Shown here in pieces: positions 47,778-57,850 of a stretch of 64,000 nucleotides of DNA. Each line of letters opens with the position of its first letter. Within the stretch, counting starts at the first letter, position 1. The stretch comes from Gemmatimonadota bacterium (GTDB lineage: Bacteria > Gemmatimonadota > Gemmatimonadetes > Gemmatimonadales > Gemmatimonadaceae), in contig DAHUXM010000034.1 of assembly GCA_027307165.1 (NCBI GenBank), forward strand, positions 310,001-374,000. The letters are read 5' to 3'. The position numbers were made by a program, and so were the translations under genes. The notes below the pieces were generated by a model. That model did no database searches. It was not told where the DNA came from and worked only from the letters and a program-made list of their open reading frames with translations.

Positions 47778-48152
47778 TAACGTTCTCCGGGTTTTAAAAA
47801 GCGTCGAAAGAGGCGTGGGGCTCGGTGAAGCGTGCCGACAGTTGGCAACTCGCGTACCGATCGCGGGCCGGTGCTGGGCGGCGTCACCAGGTGAGTGATT
47901 CAAGGCCTTTGGTGTCAACGAGTTACCGTGTGAGGCGCCGGCGTTCTCTGTGCGTTTCCGGGTCAGAACCGTCGAACGTCCCGCCAGATGTCCCCGGACA
48001 CTTTGCAGGACTTCCCCGACAACCTGTTGCGCCGAGTCAACGGATACTGGCCGTCCGTACATGTGGATAAGTGGGGAGGGGCTTCGTTGACTGGCCTGCG
48101 CCGGCTGGCTATGTTGCTAGGCTGTGGAATCGGCGGCTCACCACCCCGATCT
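47778..48152. other. Gene-free stretch between the PEP-CTERM gene and the tRNA genes
   Basis: No plausible coding frame was found. The left half should contain the leftward promoter of the PEP-CTERM gene, though none was clear; the right end holds the rightward tRNA promoter described separately. Confidence 0.5.
48087..48115 (+). promoter_or_regulatory. Sigma-70-type promoter for tRNA-Ser
   Basis: TTGACT at 48087-48092 and TATGTT at 48110-48115 are separated by exactly 17 bases, ending 37 bases before the first tRNA. This fits a housekeeping promoter driving the tRNA gene. Confidence 0.65.
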
Positions 48153-48239
48153 GGACAGGTGGCAGAGCGGTTGAATGCACCGGTCTCGAAAACCGGCATA
48201 CCTGCAAGGGTATCGAGAGTTCGAATCTCTCCCTGTCCG
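48153..48239 (+). tRNA. tRNA-Ser (anticodon CGA)
   Basis: An 87-base class II tRNA. The acceptor stem GGACAGG/CCTGTCC, anticodon stem CCGGT/ACCGG with loop CTCGAAA (anticodon CGA at 48187-48189), long variable arm and T-arm with GTTCGAAT are all formed. It reads UCG codons. CCA is not encoded; the discriminator G is followed by a run of T. Confidence 0.96.
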
Positions 48240-48247
48240 TTTTTTCG

Positions 48248-48285
48248 AGCCGCCCTCACGCACCGGGACGGCGGCTTCGTTTTTT
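48248..48285 (+). terminator. Intrinsic terminator after the first tRNA-Ser
   Basis: A 7-base stem AGCCGCC/GGCGGCT is followed within a few bases by six T residues at 48280-48285. It separates the two tRNA genes into distinct transcripts or partly attenuates read-through. Confidence 0.65.
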
Positions 48286-48321
48286 GTGCGAGTGCTGTTG
48301 GCGTATCGATAAGAAGTTGTT

Positions 48322-48408
48322 GGACAGGTGGCCGAGCGGTTGAAGGCGCACGCCTGGAAAGCGTGTATACGTGAAAGCGTATCGAGGGTTCGAATCCCTC
48401 TCTGTCCG
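48322..48408 (+). tRNA. tRNA-Ser (anticodon GGA)
   Basis: An 87-base class II tRNA, clearly related to the CGA gene upstream. The acceptor stem is GGACAG/CTGTCC plus a G-T pair, the anticodon stem CACGC/GCGTG encloses CTGGAAA (anticodon GGA at 48356-48358), and a long variable arm is present. It reads UCC and UCU. CCA is not encoded. Confidence 0.96.
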
Positions 48409-48421
48409 TGATTCCCTCCGT

Positions 48422-48450
48422 CCCGTCCGCAGTGTCATGCTACGGACGGG
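48422..48450 (+). terminator. Hairpin after the second tRNA-Ser
   Basis: An 8-base perfect stem CCCGTCCG/CGGACGGG with a 13-base loop is followed by ATTTCGTT. It is a plausible intrinsic terminator with a weak T-tract. Confidence 0.55.
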
Positions 48451-48661
48451 ATTTCGTTCGTCTGCCAGCGGTGTTTTCCGATTCGCGGGCAGCGGCTTGC
48501 GACCTGCGATGCAGCCTCGCACATTTGCGGCGAAGGCTGGTGCCGAAACAGTCGTCGTCGCGCGCGCCCTGTCATCAGGCAGCAACGTGTTGCGACCCCA
48601 GCTGCCTTGGGTTGCCAACCGCGACACCAGCTCTGTCCAATTCATCACGAGGCAATAATAG

Positions 48662-50080
48662 ATGCGCCGACTTCTCGCTGTCGCCACTCTGGCCGGAATC
48701 GCTGCCACCACGCTAGCCGCGCAGGATCCCGGTCAGACCGTCCGTCCGTTCGATCAGAAGAAGGGCGGAAGTGCGAGCATGCACATGATCGGACACGTTG
48801 TCACGCATCCTGGCGCGTGGAAGCTGGCCGACGTCGAGATGGAGCAGGATCCGTCGCGCCCCTACGTGTACGTGTCCGGCTTCACCAACTTCGACATGCA
48901 GGTCTACGACGTGCGCAATCCATCGCAGCCGAAGAAGGTCTACGACTGGACCATCGAGAATCCCGAGCTGCACCGCGGCATCGGCGCGATGGACGGGAAA
49001 TACTTCAAGATCGGAAACAAGTACTACTACGCACAGTCCTATCAGTTCATGCAGGGCAGCCCGGACAAGGACCTCGGTGCGGTCATATTCGACGTGACGG
49101 GGCTGCCGGACGCGTCGAAGGTGAAAGTCGTCGCGCGCATTCGTTATCCTCAATCCCCTGGCGGATTCCACAACACGTTCGCGTACAAGCACTCCGATGG
49201 ACGCGTGCTGTATTTCGCGACCGTCAACGATCCGTACGCGCTCGTGTATGATCTGGACAAGGTCGTGAGCGGAGCCGACTCGAGCACGTGGCTGGTTGGC
49301 AAGGTTCCGAATCCGACTCCGTTCAAGCAGATCGGCACTGGTGGCTATCACGATTTCTACGTCGGCTACGATCCCACCACTCATCAGGACAAGTTCTACG
49401 GCGCAGGCCTCGGCGGCTATTCGACGTGGGACGTGACGCATCCGGAAGCACCGAAGCAGATCTTCACGATTACGGGACTCGGACTGGACATCGCGCACAC
49501 CTTCACCCCGTCGCCCGACGGACATTACGCGGTAACGGAAACCGAATATCAGTACACGCCGCTCAAGATCTGGGATCTTTCCGAAGGACAGTCCGGCAAG
49601 ACGAAGAATCTCGATCTACCCATCAGCGGATGGACGGCGGACTGGCGTGATCTGTCCCACAATCACGAGGTTCGATGGCCGTACGTATTCGTCTCCGCAT
49701 ACGAAGACGGCATGCAGGTGTTCGATCTCAAGGATCCGAAGAACCCAAAGACTGATGGCTATTACTTCACGTGCGGATGCGTGCACGAGCATGGCTTTGG
49801 CGGCACGCCGGACAACGGCTGGGAGAGCACTGTAAGTGTGGAGCAGGGTGCGTTCGGTGTCGACGTCCGAAACTATGACGGGTTGATCGCGCTCTCCGAC
49901 ATGCGTACCGGTCTCTGGCTGTTCCGCATGGATGGATTCAAGGGCTGGAACGGTCACGATTTCGGCATGCCGAACATCTCGAGCGTGCAGGACTACGATC
50001 ACGGCCCGGAAGGCGCGCCGGCGCGAGCGGCGTCATCTGCTTCGGCGGTCAGCACGCACCAGACGCACGGGAATCAGTGA
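48662..50080 (+). CDS. Secreted LVIVD-repeat beta-propeller protein
   Basis: A 472-residue periplasmic or surface protein with a signal peptide cleaved near TTLAAQ. Repeats of the LVIVD type are visible: YVYVSGFTNFDMQVYDVRNPSQPKKV, then similar blades at TWDVTHPEAPKQI, WPYVFVSAYEDGMQVFDLKDPKNPKT and LIALSDMRTGLWLFRMD. A GCVHEHGF segment and a histidine-rich C-terminus (THQTHGNQ) could bind metal. Function is unknown for the family. The stop overlaps the next gene as GTGA, tying it to a multicopper oxidase. Confidence 0.83.
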   Translation: MRRLLAVATLAGIAATTLAAQDPGQTVRPFDQKKGGSASMHMIGHVVTHPGAWKLADVEMEQDPSRPYVYVSGFTNFDMQVYDVRNPSQPKKVYDWTIENPELHRGIGAMDGKYFKIGNKYYYAQSYQFMQGSPDKDLGAVIFDVTGLPDASKVKVVARIRYPQSPGGFHNTFAYKHSDGRVLYFATVNDPYALVYDLDKVVSGADSSTWLVGKVPNPTPFKQIGTGGYHDFYVGYDPTTHQDKFYGAGLGGYSTWDVTHPEAPKQIFTITGLGLDIAHTFTPSPDGHYAVTETEYQYTPLKIWDLSEGQSGKTKNLDLPISGWTADWRDLSHNHEVRWPYVFVSAYEDGMQVFDLKDPKNPKTDGYYFTCGCVHEHGFGGTPDNGWESTVSVEQGAFGVDVRNYDGLIALSDMRTGLWLFRMDGFKGWNGHDFGMPNISSVQDYDHGPEGAPARAASSASAVSTHQTHGNQ

Positions 50081-50574
50081 TTCTTGAGAAGGTGGGGCTG
50101 TCTATCGGCAGACGGTTGTCTGTCGCAGTCGTAGTGACGATGCTTGCGGGGCCCACGGGGCCGTTCGATATCCCGCTGTTCGCCACACCGTCCGTGCCCG
50201 CCGCGCGCGGTGTGGCACGACTGGTGTATGCGTCGTCGCCATTCGGAGTCGCAGTCACGGCGGACGGCCGCGCGCGTTACGACGTTCAGGTTACGGCGTC
50301 GGGACTGCCGGCGCCAGAGAAACTCGGCGCGTTCAACAGCTACGTCGCGTGGGAGGTCACGCCCGATCTCGACAAGTGGGTTCGGCTTGGCACTGTCATG
50401 AATGGAAAGAGCACCGTCGGTCAGGCCGAGTTGAACAAATTCCTGTTCGTGGTTACGGCTGAGGCAGATTCCACCGCGTCCAAACACGCGGGCCCGACCG
50501 TGCTCCACGGTACGTCGCCGAGCGGATGGCTGCAATCGTTTCTGACGCATCCGTTGTTTCGCGGGGTGTACTAG
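50077..50574 (+). CDS. Exported protein of unknown function linked to the multicopper oxidase
   Basis: A 165-residue protein with an N-terminal membrane or signal segment (SVAVVVTMLAGPTGPF). The mature region reads as one beta-sandwich-like domain: RYDVQVTASGLPAPEKLG, YVAWEVTPDLDKWVRLGTV, and ELNKFLFVVTAEAD. No cysteine pair or obvious ligand motif was seen. It overlaps the propeller gene and lies one base before the multicopper oxidase gene, so all three are probably translated together. A chaperone or docking role for the oxidase is speculative. Confidence 0.72.
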   Translation: MILEKVGLSIGRRLSVAVVVTMLAGPTGPFDIPLFATPSVPAARGVARLVYASSPFGVAVTADGRARYDVQVTASGLPAPEKLGAFNSYVAWEVTPDLDKWVRLGTVMNGKSTVGQAELNKFLFVVTAEADSTASKHAGPTVLHGTSPSGWLQSFLTHPLFRGVY

Positions 50575-50575
50575 A

Positions 50576-52381
50576 GTGCGGATCCCGATCGCGTTGGCGG
50601 CGCTGCTGTGCGCGGCGCTGACCGCCGCGGGGGCGCAGAAGCCCGTCGCCCCCGTGCCGAAGCCCGTCCCTCCATCCGGCATTACCGGCATGAAGGGGAT
50701 GCCAGGAATGCAGGCCGACACTGGCAAGCCCGCGCCGGTTGCGAAGGTGCCGGCCGACACCAATCCGATGGATGGGATGCAGATGTCCGGCATGGGGCAC
50801 GGTGGAATGTCGATGCCGATCCCGATGCCGCCGGGAATGCCGATGATGCCGGGACTGGTCGGGCTCGTTCCGAGCGTTTCATCGTTTCTGCCGGGCGCGG
50901 GTGTGGATCCGATGAGCCTTCCCGCGGTCAAGGCTTCCAGCGTCGCGAGACTCAAGGATGGCGACACGCTGGATCTCACTGCGATGCTGGTGCGGCGCAC
51001 GGTTCGTGGTCATGCGTTCGTGATGTACGGCTTCAACGGAGAAGTCCCGGGCCCCCTGATTCGCGTTCCGCAGAACGCCACGATAACGGTGCGGTTCCAC
51101 AACAGGATCGACCTGCCCAGTACCGTCCACTGGCACGGATTGCGGCTGGACAACAAGTACGACGGTGTGCCGGACATAACGCAGGCCGAGGTAGCGCCCG
51201 GCGGAAGCTTCGTGTACAAGGTGCATTTTCCAGATGCCGGAGTTTACTGGTATCATCCGCACGTGCGCGAGGACATCGAGCAGCCGATGGGGCTGTTCGG
51301 CAACATGCTGGTGGATTCGCCGGATCGTAACTACTACTCGCCTGTGAATCAGGAGCAGGCGTTGATGTTCGACGACCTGCTCGTGCACGCAGACTCGTTG
51401 ATTCCGTTCGGCCGGGAATCGCCGGATTTCGCGTTGATGGGACGCGTCGGAAACGTCTTGCTCGTCAATGGCGAAACGCATTACGCGCTGAATGCGCACG
51501 CCGGTGACGTGGTGCGCTTCTATCTCACGAACGTTGCGAACTCCCGCACGTACAACATCTCCTTCGGCGGGGCGCAGATGAAGGTCGTCGCTTCGGATCA
51601 GAGCCGCTTCGAGCATGAGGCGTGGGTGCCGAGCGTGGTGCTTGCGCCTGCGGAGCGATACGTGGTGGAAGTGCGATTCGATCATCCCGGTAGTTACGCG
51701 CTGGTGAACGCGGTACAGGCAATCAACCACTACAAGGGTGAGTTCGAGCCGGAGGTGGATACGCTCGGTACCGTAACCGTGTCGGGTTCCGCAGCGGCGC
51801 CCGACTTCAGCCGCCAGTTCGCGACGCTCAGGTCGAATGCAGCGGTGTCGCGCGACATAGCCCCGTACAGAAAGTATTTCAACAAGCCGCCCGACAAGAA
51901 GCTTACGCTCACGATGCAGAGTACAGCGCTGCCACTTGCCACGGTTCAGTTCATGAGCATCGACACTGCGTACTTCGCGCCGGTCGAATGGGTGGATGGA
52001 ATGCCCGACATGAACTGGCTCTCGACGGCGAAGGAGGTGCGCTGGATTCTGCGCGACGATGCGACGGGGAAGGAAAACATGGACATCGACTGGCACGTGC
52101 GGCAGGGGTCGGTGGTCAAGCTGAGGATATTCAACGACCCCAAGTCATTCCATCCGATGCAGCATCCCATACATCTTCACGGGCAGCGTATGCTGGTCGT
52201 GTCGCGCGACGGCGTGCCGAACACGAATCTCGTGTGGAAGGACACGGCTCTCATACCGGTTGGCTCGACTGTCGATCTGCTCATCGACGCGTCGAACCCG
52301 GGTGCGTGGCTCTTGCACTGTCACATAGCCGAGCACATGGGGGCGGGGATGATGGCCGTCATGCATGTGGATCCGCGCTGA
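50576..52381 (+). CDS. Multicopper oxidase with methionine-rich N-terminus
   Basis: A 601-residue secreted oxidase of the laccase/CopA class. Copper ligands are intact: HWHGLRLD, the YWYHPHVREDIEQPMGLFG segment, HPMQHPIHLHGQ and HCHIAEHMGAGMM, which supplies the type 1 site and axial Met. After the signal peptide, residues 39-91 contain 13 methionines with GMxGM-like spacing, a pattern known in copper-handling proteins. The likely job is oxidation of Cu(I) or phenolic/metal substrates in the periplasm. GTG 50576. A palindromic terminator follows. Confidence 0.93.
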   Translation: MRIPIALAALLCAALTAAGAQKPVAPVPKPVPPSGITGMKGMPGMQADTGKPAPVAKVPADTNPMDGMQMSGMGHGGMSMPIPMPPGMPMMPGLVGLVPSVSSFLPGAGVDPMSLPAVKASSVARLKDGDTLDLTAMLVRRTVRGHAFVMYGFNGEVPGPLIRVPQNATITVRFHNRIDLPSTVHWHGLRLDNKYDGVPDITQAEVAPGGSFVYKVHFPDAGVYWYHPHVREDIEQPMGLFGNMLVDSPDRNYYSPVNQEQALMFDDLLVHADSLIPFGRESPDFALMGRVGNVLLVNGETHYALNAHAGDVVRFYLTNVANSRTYNISFGGAQMKVVASDQSRFEHEAWVPSVVLAPAERYVVEVRFDHPGSYALVNAVQAINHYKGEFEPEVDTLGTVTVSGSAAAPDFSRQFATLRSNAAVSRDIAPYRKYFNKPPDKKLTLTMQSTALPLATVQFMSIDTAYFAPVEWVDGMPDMNWLSTAKEVRWILRDDATGKENMDIDWHVRQGSVVKLRIFNDPKSFHPMQHPIHLHGQRMLVVSRDGVPNTNLVWKDTALIPVGSTVDLLIDASNPGAWLLHCHIAEHMGAGMMAVMHVDPR

Positions 52382-52415
52382 GGCGGACATGCCGGGCGTG
52401 CGCCTGAATGGGAAA

Positions 52416-52456
52416 GTGAGGGCGTGATTCCGGTGATGACGGAATCACGCCCTCAC
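52416..52456. terminator. Perfect 17-base hairpin between convergent genes
   Basis: GTGAGGGCGTGATTCCG and its exact complement flank a 7-base loop. It lies between the multicopper oxidase and the leftward DsrE-like gene, so it can stop both transcripts, although T-tracts are weak. Confidence 0.8.
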
Positions 52457-52469
52457 ACTTCGTACGAGC

Positions 52470-53141
52470 TCACCCCGCGTAGCAGTAGGTGCAGCGGTTC
52501 TCCTGTGCGCGATTGACCGCCAGCACGCCAGCGGGCACTACGACCACGCCAGGAATGAGATTGGCGGTCCATTCGTCTTTCGCATTCTCCGGCGGTAATC
52601 CAGCTGCCGTCGCGGCCATGCCGCTCAATACGGTAATCGCCAGATTGCAGACCGTGACGACTGCGCCGCGTGCAAGCAGCTCCTGGACACCGGCGCCGGC
52701 CATTGGCATGTCGCCGGCCTTCGCGTTCGAGAAGATGTTGCGTGTTGCTGGCGCGTGCGTGCTCTTGTCGTCGATCTTGAGCATCTCGCCGATCTTGTAC
52801 CTGGACCACATCGCATCATTCAGCGCGAGTGGTGCGGCCATGTGACGCAGTCCCACCACGGCCGTTACGTCGGATTGCCTGAGCCCGTACGCCTTCATGT
52901 TCATGTCGATGAAGTTCGACGCGAAGATCAGCGCCCATCCGTCGTTCGGGTTGACAGCGTCGAACACCTGCCGGTGTTTGCCTGTGAGCCGCTTGAGCCA
53001 TGCCTCGTCTTCCGGGCCTCCGGTCAGTATCGGCTCGGCGCCGGCTCGCAGCCCGACTGCAGATACCGCAATCGCAGCTGCGCCGACGCCCACGTTACGC
53101 ATGAACTCGCGCCTTGGTGTTACCCTCTCCGTGCCGCCCAT
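52470..53141 (-). CDS. Tat-exported DsrE/DsrF-like protein
   Basis: A 223-residue protein. The N-terminus has a twin-arginine motif PRREFMRNV followed by a hydrophobic stretch, so it should be exported folded, often with a bound cofactor. The core (WALIFASNFIDMN, VVGLRHMAAPLALND, GAVVTVCNLAITVLS, VVVVPAGVLAVNRAQE) resembles DsrE/DsrF-like sulfur-relay folds, and the C-terminus ends CTYCYAG, a possible redox or metal pair. AAGGAGG lies 5 bases before ATG 53141. It is convergent with the copper oxidase set. Function unproven. Confidence 0.75.
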   Translation of the reverse strand: MGGTERVTPRREFMRNVGVGAAAIAVSAVGLRAGAEPILTGGPEDEAWLKRLTGKHRQVFDAVNPNDGWALIFASNFIDMNMKAYGLRQSDVTAVVGLRHMAAPLALNDAMWSRYKIGEMLKIDDKSTHAPATRNIFSNAKAGDMPMAGAGVQELLARGAVVTVCNLAITVLSGMAATAAGLPPENAKDEWTANLIPGVVVVPAGVLAVNRAQENRCTYCYAG

Positions 53142-53294
53142 TGGTGCCTCCTTGGGGTTCGAAGACTGTACCACTCCCGTTGGGATATTCTGCCGCCGGC
53201 CTCGCACATTCACGCAGCGATGAATTGGCTCGGGCGTAAATGCAGTGGGTGGGGAGTGCGCGGCGGAACCAAAATAGCGGACGCTAAATAAAGG

Positions 53295-54671
<1,377 letters not shown>

Positions 54672-54728
54672 CGGGCAGACTCGGGGGCCTGCCCTTGCAA
54701 CTGCGGTCAGATACGGGTTCTGTGCGTC

Positions 54729-56654
54729 CTACGACGCGTTGTTCGCGCGGAAGTCGCCAGTACGGCGCAGCTGGATGACGTCGCGCGCCGTGTAGTCGCT
54801 GCCCGTTGCCTCGCGCTGAAAGTCTGGCACGAGCGCTACAAGCATCTCTCGGAGCTCCTCTTCCTCCGACGTGTCGGTCGCCGCCACCAGCCGATCGATA
54901 CGACGCATGAGACCGTCGGGAATTCCGGCCTTCTTGGCGCGTAGCAGCTTGGGATGGTTCGTTGGAACCGCGTGCTCCTCGTGAAAGAACATCTCCTCGT
55001 AGAGCTTCTCGCCCGGCCTGATGCCAGTGAAGTGAACGTCGATGTCCTTGCCGGGCTCAAAGCCGCAGAGCCTGATGAGATCGGTAGCCAGGTCGACGAT
55101 CCTGACCGGCTCGCCCATGTCCAGCACGAAGACCTCGCCGCCAAGCCCGAGCGTGCCAGCCTGCAGGACCAGCTGTACCGACTCCGGGATCGTCATGAAG
55201 TAGCGGCGCATCTCGGGGTGGGTGACCGTTACGGGCCCGCCAGCACGTATCTGACGGAAGAACGTCGGCACGACGCTCCCTCGGCTTCCCAGCACGTTTC
55301 CGAAGCGCACAGAGACGAAATTGCGCCCGTGCGCCACAGCTGCGTGCTGCACCACACGCTCCGCCAATCTTTTCGTTGCGCCCATGACACTTGTCGGGCG
55401 AACCGCCTTGTCGGTCGAGATGAGGACGAAGTGCTCGACCCCCGCGTCGATCGCGGCGTTCACGACGTTGGTGGTGCCGTGGATGTTGTTGGTGATCGCC
55501 TCGACGACATTCTCTTCCATGAGCGGCACGTGCTTGTGGGCGGCCGCGTGGAAGACTGCATATGGGCGACAGTCGTCGAAGATCGCGTGCATGCGCTGAG
55601 CGTCGCGGATGTCCGCGATCACGGGCACGACAGGCACGCCGGGGTGCGACGTGCGGAGCTCCGCCTGGATGTCGAAGATCGAGTTCTCGCCGTGGCCAAG
55701 TATGACCAGCATCGCGGGCTCGAGCTGAGCCAGCTGCCGGCAGAGCTCGCTGCCGATCGATCCGCCGGCGCCGGTGACCAGAACAGTGCGACCCTTGCCA
55801 AGGTTCCGGACAGCGGCGAGGTCGGTCTGAACCGGCTCCCGGCGGAGGAGGTCCTCGATCTGGACGTCGCGCAGGGAAGATGGCGATGCGCGACCAGACA
55901 GAACGTCCGAAAGCGGCGGGAGAGTGCGTGTCTTGAGACCCGCGTCGGAGGCCGCCTGGACTACGCGGCGGGTGAGGGAGCCTGGGGCAGAGGGAATAGC
56001 GATTACGAGGGCACCGGCATCGCGCTCGTGAGCGACCTTGCCAATGTCCGCTATCGTACCGAGGACCGGGATATCATTCAGGCGATGGTTCGCCTTGCGT
56101 TCATCGTCGTCGACGAAGGCGACGGGGTAGAGCCCCATCTTCGGGTTTGTCAGCAGCTCCTTGGCGATCATCTGGCCGGCGGCGCCGGCGCCGACGATGA
56201 TAGCGCGCACATCGTCATTCCTGCGTCGCTGCTGGCCGTGCCAGGTACGGATGCGAAAGAAGAGGCGCGGCGTGATGATGAAGGCGCCGGTGAGGAGACT
56301 GTCGATCGCGAGGATCGGAAGGGGGACGCTGTGAGAGCCGAGCTTGAGAAACGGGATGACAAGCTCGCCGACGACGGCGGCGCAGAGGGTGGCGATAACG
56401 AGACCGCCGATGATGCGCTCGAGCTCGGCGACGCTGGCGTAGCTCCAGATACGGCGGTAGAGGCCGGTGGCGGCGAAGACCAGCAGCTTTACGGGTATTG
56501 CAAGAAGTGCGAAGACCAAGACCACCTTGTAGCTATCGAGCCCGACGCCGAGCGACCCCATGCAGAGCGCATAAGCCAGGGCCGCAGCCAGGACGAGCCC
56601 GACGGCGTCAATGCTGATCAGGTAGCGATTTCGGACTAAAGGGTAATGGCGCAT
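54729..56654 (-). CDS. WbpM/CapD-type UDP-GlcNAc 4,6-dehydratase, membrane-bound
   Basis: A 641-residue enzyme of the FlaA1/WbpM large subfamily that makes UDP-4-keto-6-deoxy sugars for surface glycans. Four N-terminal membrane helices (about 12-130) precede a first Rossmann domain (AIIVGAGAAGQMIA) and the catalytic SDR domain (VLVTGAGGSIGSELC). The triad region LISTDKAVRPTSVMGATKRLAE has Met in place of the usual SDR Tyr (SMK), which is normal for WbpM-type enzymes. It is the last gene of the leftward polysaccharide operon. Confidence 0.93.
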   Translation of the reverse strand: MRHYPLVRNRYLISIDAVGLVLAAALAYALCMGSLGVGLDSYKVVLVFALLAIPVKLLVFAATGLYRRIWSYASVAELERIIGGLVIATLCAAVVGELVIPFLKLGSHSVPLPILAIDSLLTGAFIITPRLFFRIRTWHGQQRRRNDDVRAIIVGAGAAGQMIAKELLTNPKMGLYPVAFVDDDERKANHRLNDIPVLGTIADIGKVAHERDAGALVIAIPSAPGSLTRRVVQAASDAGLKTRTLPPLSDVLSGRASPSSLRDVQIEDLLRREPVQTDLAAVRNLGKGRTVLVTGAGGSIGSELCRQLAQLEPAMLVILGHGENSIFDIQAELRTSHPGVPVVPVIADIRDAQRMHAIFDDCRPYAVFHAAAHKHVPLMEENVVEAITNNIHGTTNVVNAAIDAGVEHFVLISTDKAVRPTSVMGATKRLAERVVQHAAVAHGRNFVSVRFGNVLGSRGSVVPTFFRQIRAGGPVTVTHPEMRRYFMTIPESVQLVLQAGTLGLGGEVFVLDMGEPVRIVDLATDLIRLCGFEPGKDIDVHFTGIRPGEKLYEEMFFHEEHAVPTNHPKLLRAKKAGIPDGLMRRIDRLVAATDTSEEEELREMLVALVPDFQREATGSDYTARDVIQLRRTGDFRANNAS

Positions 56655-56740
56655 CAGGTCTCGGGTCTGTTCAACGAGCGAATTCGACGGCGGTTCGGCC
56701 GACTCAGGCGAAAACTATCAGGTTCGGGCCGACAAAGACG

Positions 56741-57850
56741 TTAAGCCGAACCACTGCCATTCGATGTGACCTCTCCGTCGTCGGTTCGCGTCACAACCCA
56801 CATGCCGAGGCGATGTTCGACGGCCAGGTACGCCGCGCATGTCGCCAGAACGGCCAACGACAGTGCGGTCAACGTAAGCATGGGTCGCACGAACACGACG
56901 ATGGCGAGCGCTGTAAGCAACAGGTTGAGCAGGGTCACTCGAATCACGACTTGCGAGTGACTCAGGCCCGATTGAACCAGCCGCTGGTACGCGTGAAGTC
57001 TGTGCGCAGTGTGCCAGGAATCGCCGTGAGCGACCCGACGGATGAGCGTTACCGTAGCGTCGCCTGCGAAGGCTAAAAGGAGGATAAGCCAGACGTACCA
57101 AGGCACGCCGCCGGCCCGCTCCGATATCACTGCCAGCGTCCCGAAAAGGAATCCGAGAAAGCCGCTTCCGACATCTCCCATGAAGATGCGTGCTGGGGTC
57201 CAGTTCCATGCTAGAAACCCCGCGGCCGCGCCGGCGACAGTCGTGAGGAGAAGGGCCAACCCGTAGGATCCTGCCAGCATTAACAGTACGGCACCGGCGA
57301 GCCCCACGGCGACCGCTTCTGCGGATGCCAGGCCGTCGATTCCATCCATGAAATTGTAGAAGTTGGTTGCCCAGACAATCGCGATGACCGCTAGCACGCT
57401 TCCGAGGGGCCCCGCGTGGACGGCGTGCTCGCCCCATGTGAGGCTCGGTATCCCGCCAATCCAAGCGACGGTCCATACAGCGGCCACAGAGTGTACAAAG
57501 GCGCGAGCGCCAGCTCCAATGCTGTGGCGGTCGTCCAGCCAGCCTACTGTCGCGATCATGAAACCGCCGCCAACAACGGCTGTAGTTATCGGTCCGGCCA
57601 GAACTCCGGTGACGCCGAGGAGCAATGTGAAAACAAGTACCACGACGGCGATTGCGGCTCCTCCGCCGCGCGGAGTCGGAGTGTTGTGCAAGCTGCGTTC
57701 GTTCGGAATGTCGAGTATCGACTTCCTCACCGCATGAGCAAGGATGTAACGTGTTGCAATCCAGGTTGCGCACATCGCAGCTGTTCCGATTGCGACATCT
57801 CCGACAATAGCAATGGTACCAATGGCGGATCTCATTGCGAACGAAACCAT
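56741..57850 (-). CDS. WecA/WbpL-like glycosyl-1-phosphate transferase
   Basis: An integral membrane enzyme of 369 residues in the MraY/WecA superfamily, which transfers a sugar 1-phosphate onto undecaprenyl phosphate and so starts glycan assembly. About eleven helices are predicted. Catalytic motifs are RGGGAAIA, GWLDDRHSIGAGAR (DDxxx), NFYNFMDGIDGLAS, and FMGDVGSGFLGF, with a HAYQRLVQ loop. It overlaps the epimerase gene by 19 bases. Donor specificity is probably an N-acetylated 6-deoxyhexose, judged from the surrounding genes only. Confidence 0.92.
   Translation of the reverse strand: MVSFAMRSAIGTIAIVGDVAIGTAAMCATWIATRYILAHAVRKSILDIPNERSLHNTPTPRGGGAAIAVVVLVFTLLLGVTGVLAGPITTAVVGGGFMIATVGWLDDRHSIGAGARAFVHSVAAVWTVAWIGGIPSLTWGEHAVHAGPLGSVLAVIAIVWATNFYNFMDGIDGLASAEAVAVGLAGAVLLMLAGSYGLALLLTTVAGAAAGFLAWNWTPARIFMGDVGSGFLGFLFGTLAVISERAGGVPWYVWLILLLAFAGDATVTLIRRVAHGDSWHTAHRLHAYQRLVQSGLSHSQVVIRVTLLNLLLTALAIVVFVRPMLTLTALSLAVLATCAAYLAVEHRLGMWVVTRTDDGEVTSNGSGSA

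Noticed and set aside
54954-56639. A 561-codon rightward frame opposite the WbpM-like gene
   Set aside because: Composition is acidic and low in hydrophobic residues without any fold signature; the leftward frame has clear membrane helices and two Rossmann motifs.
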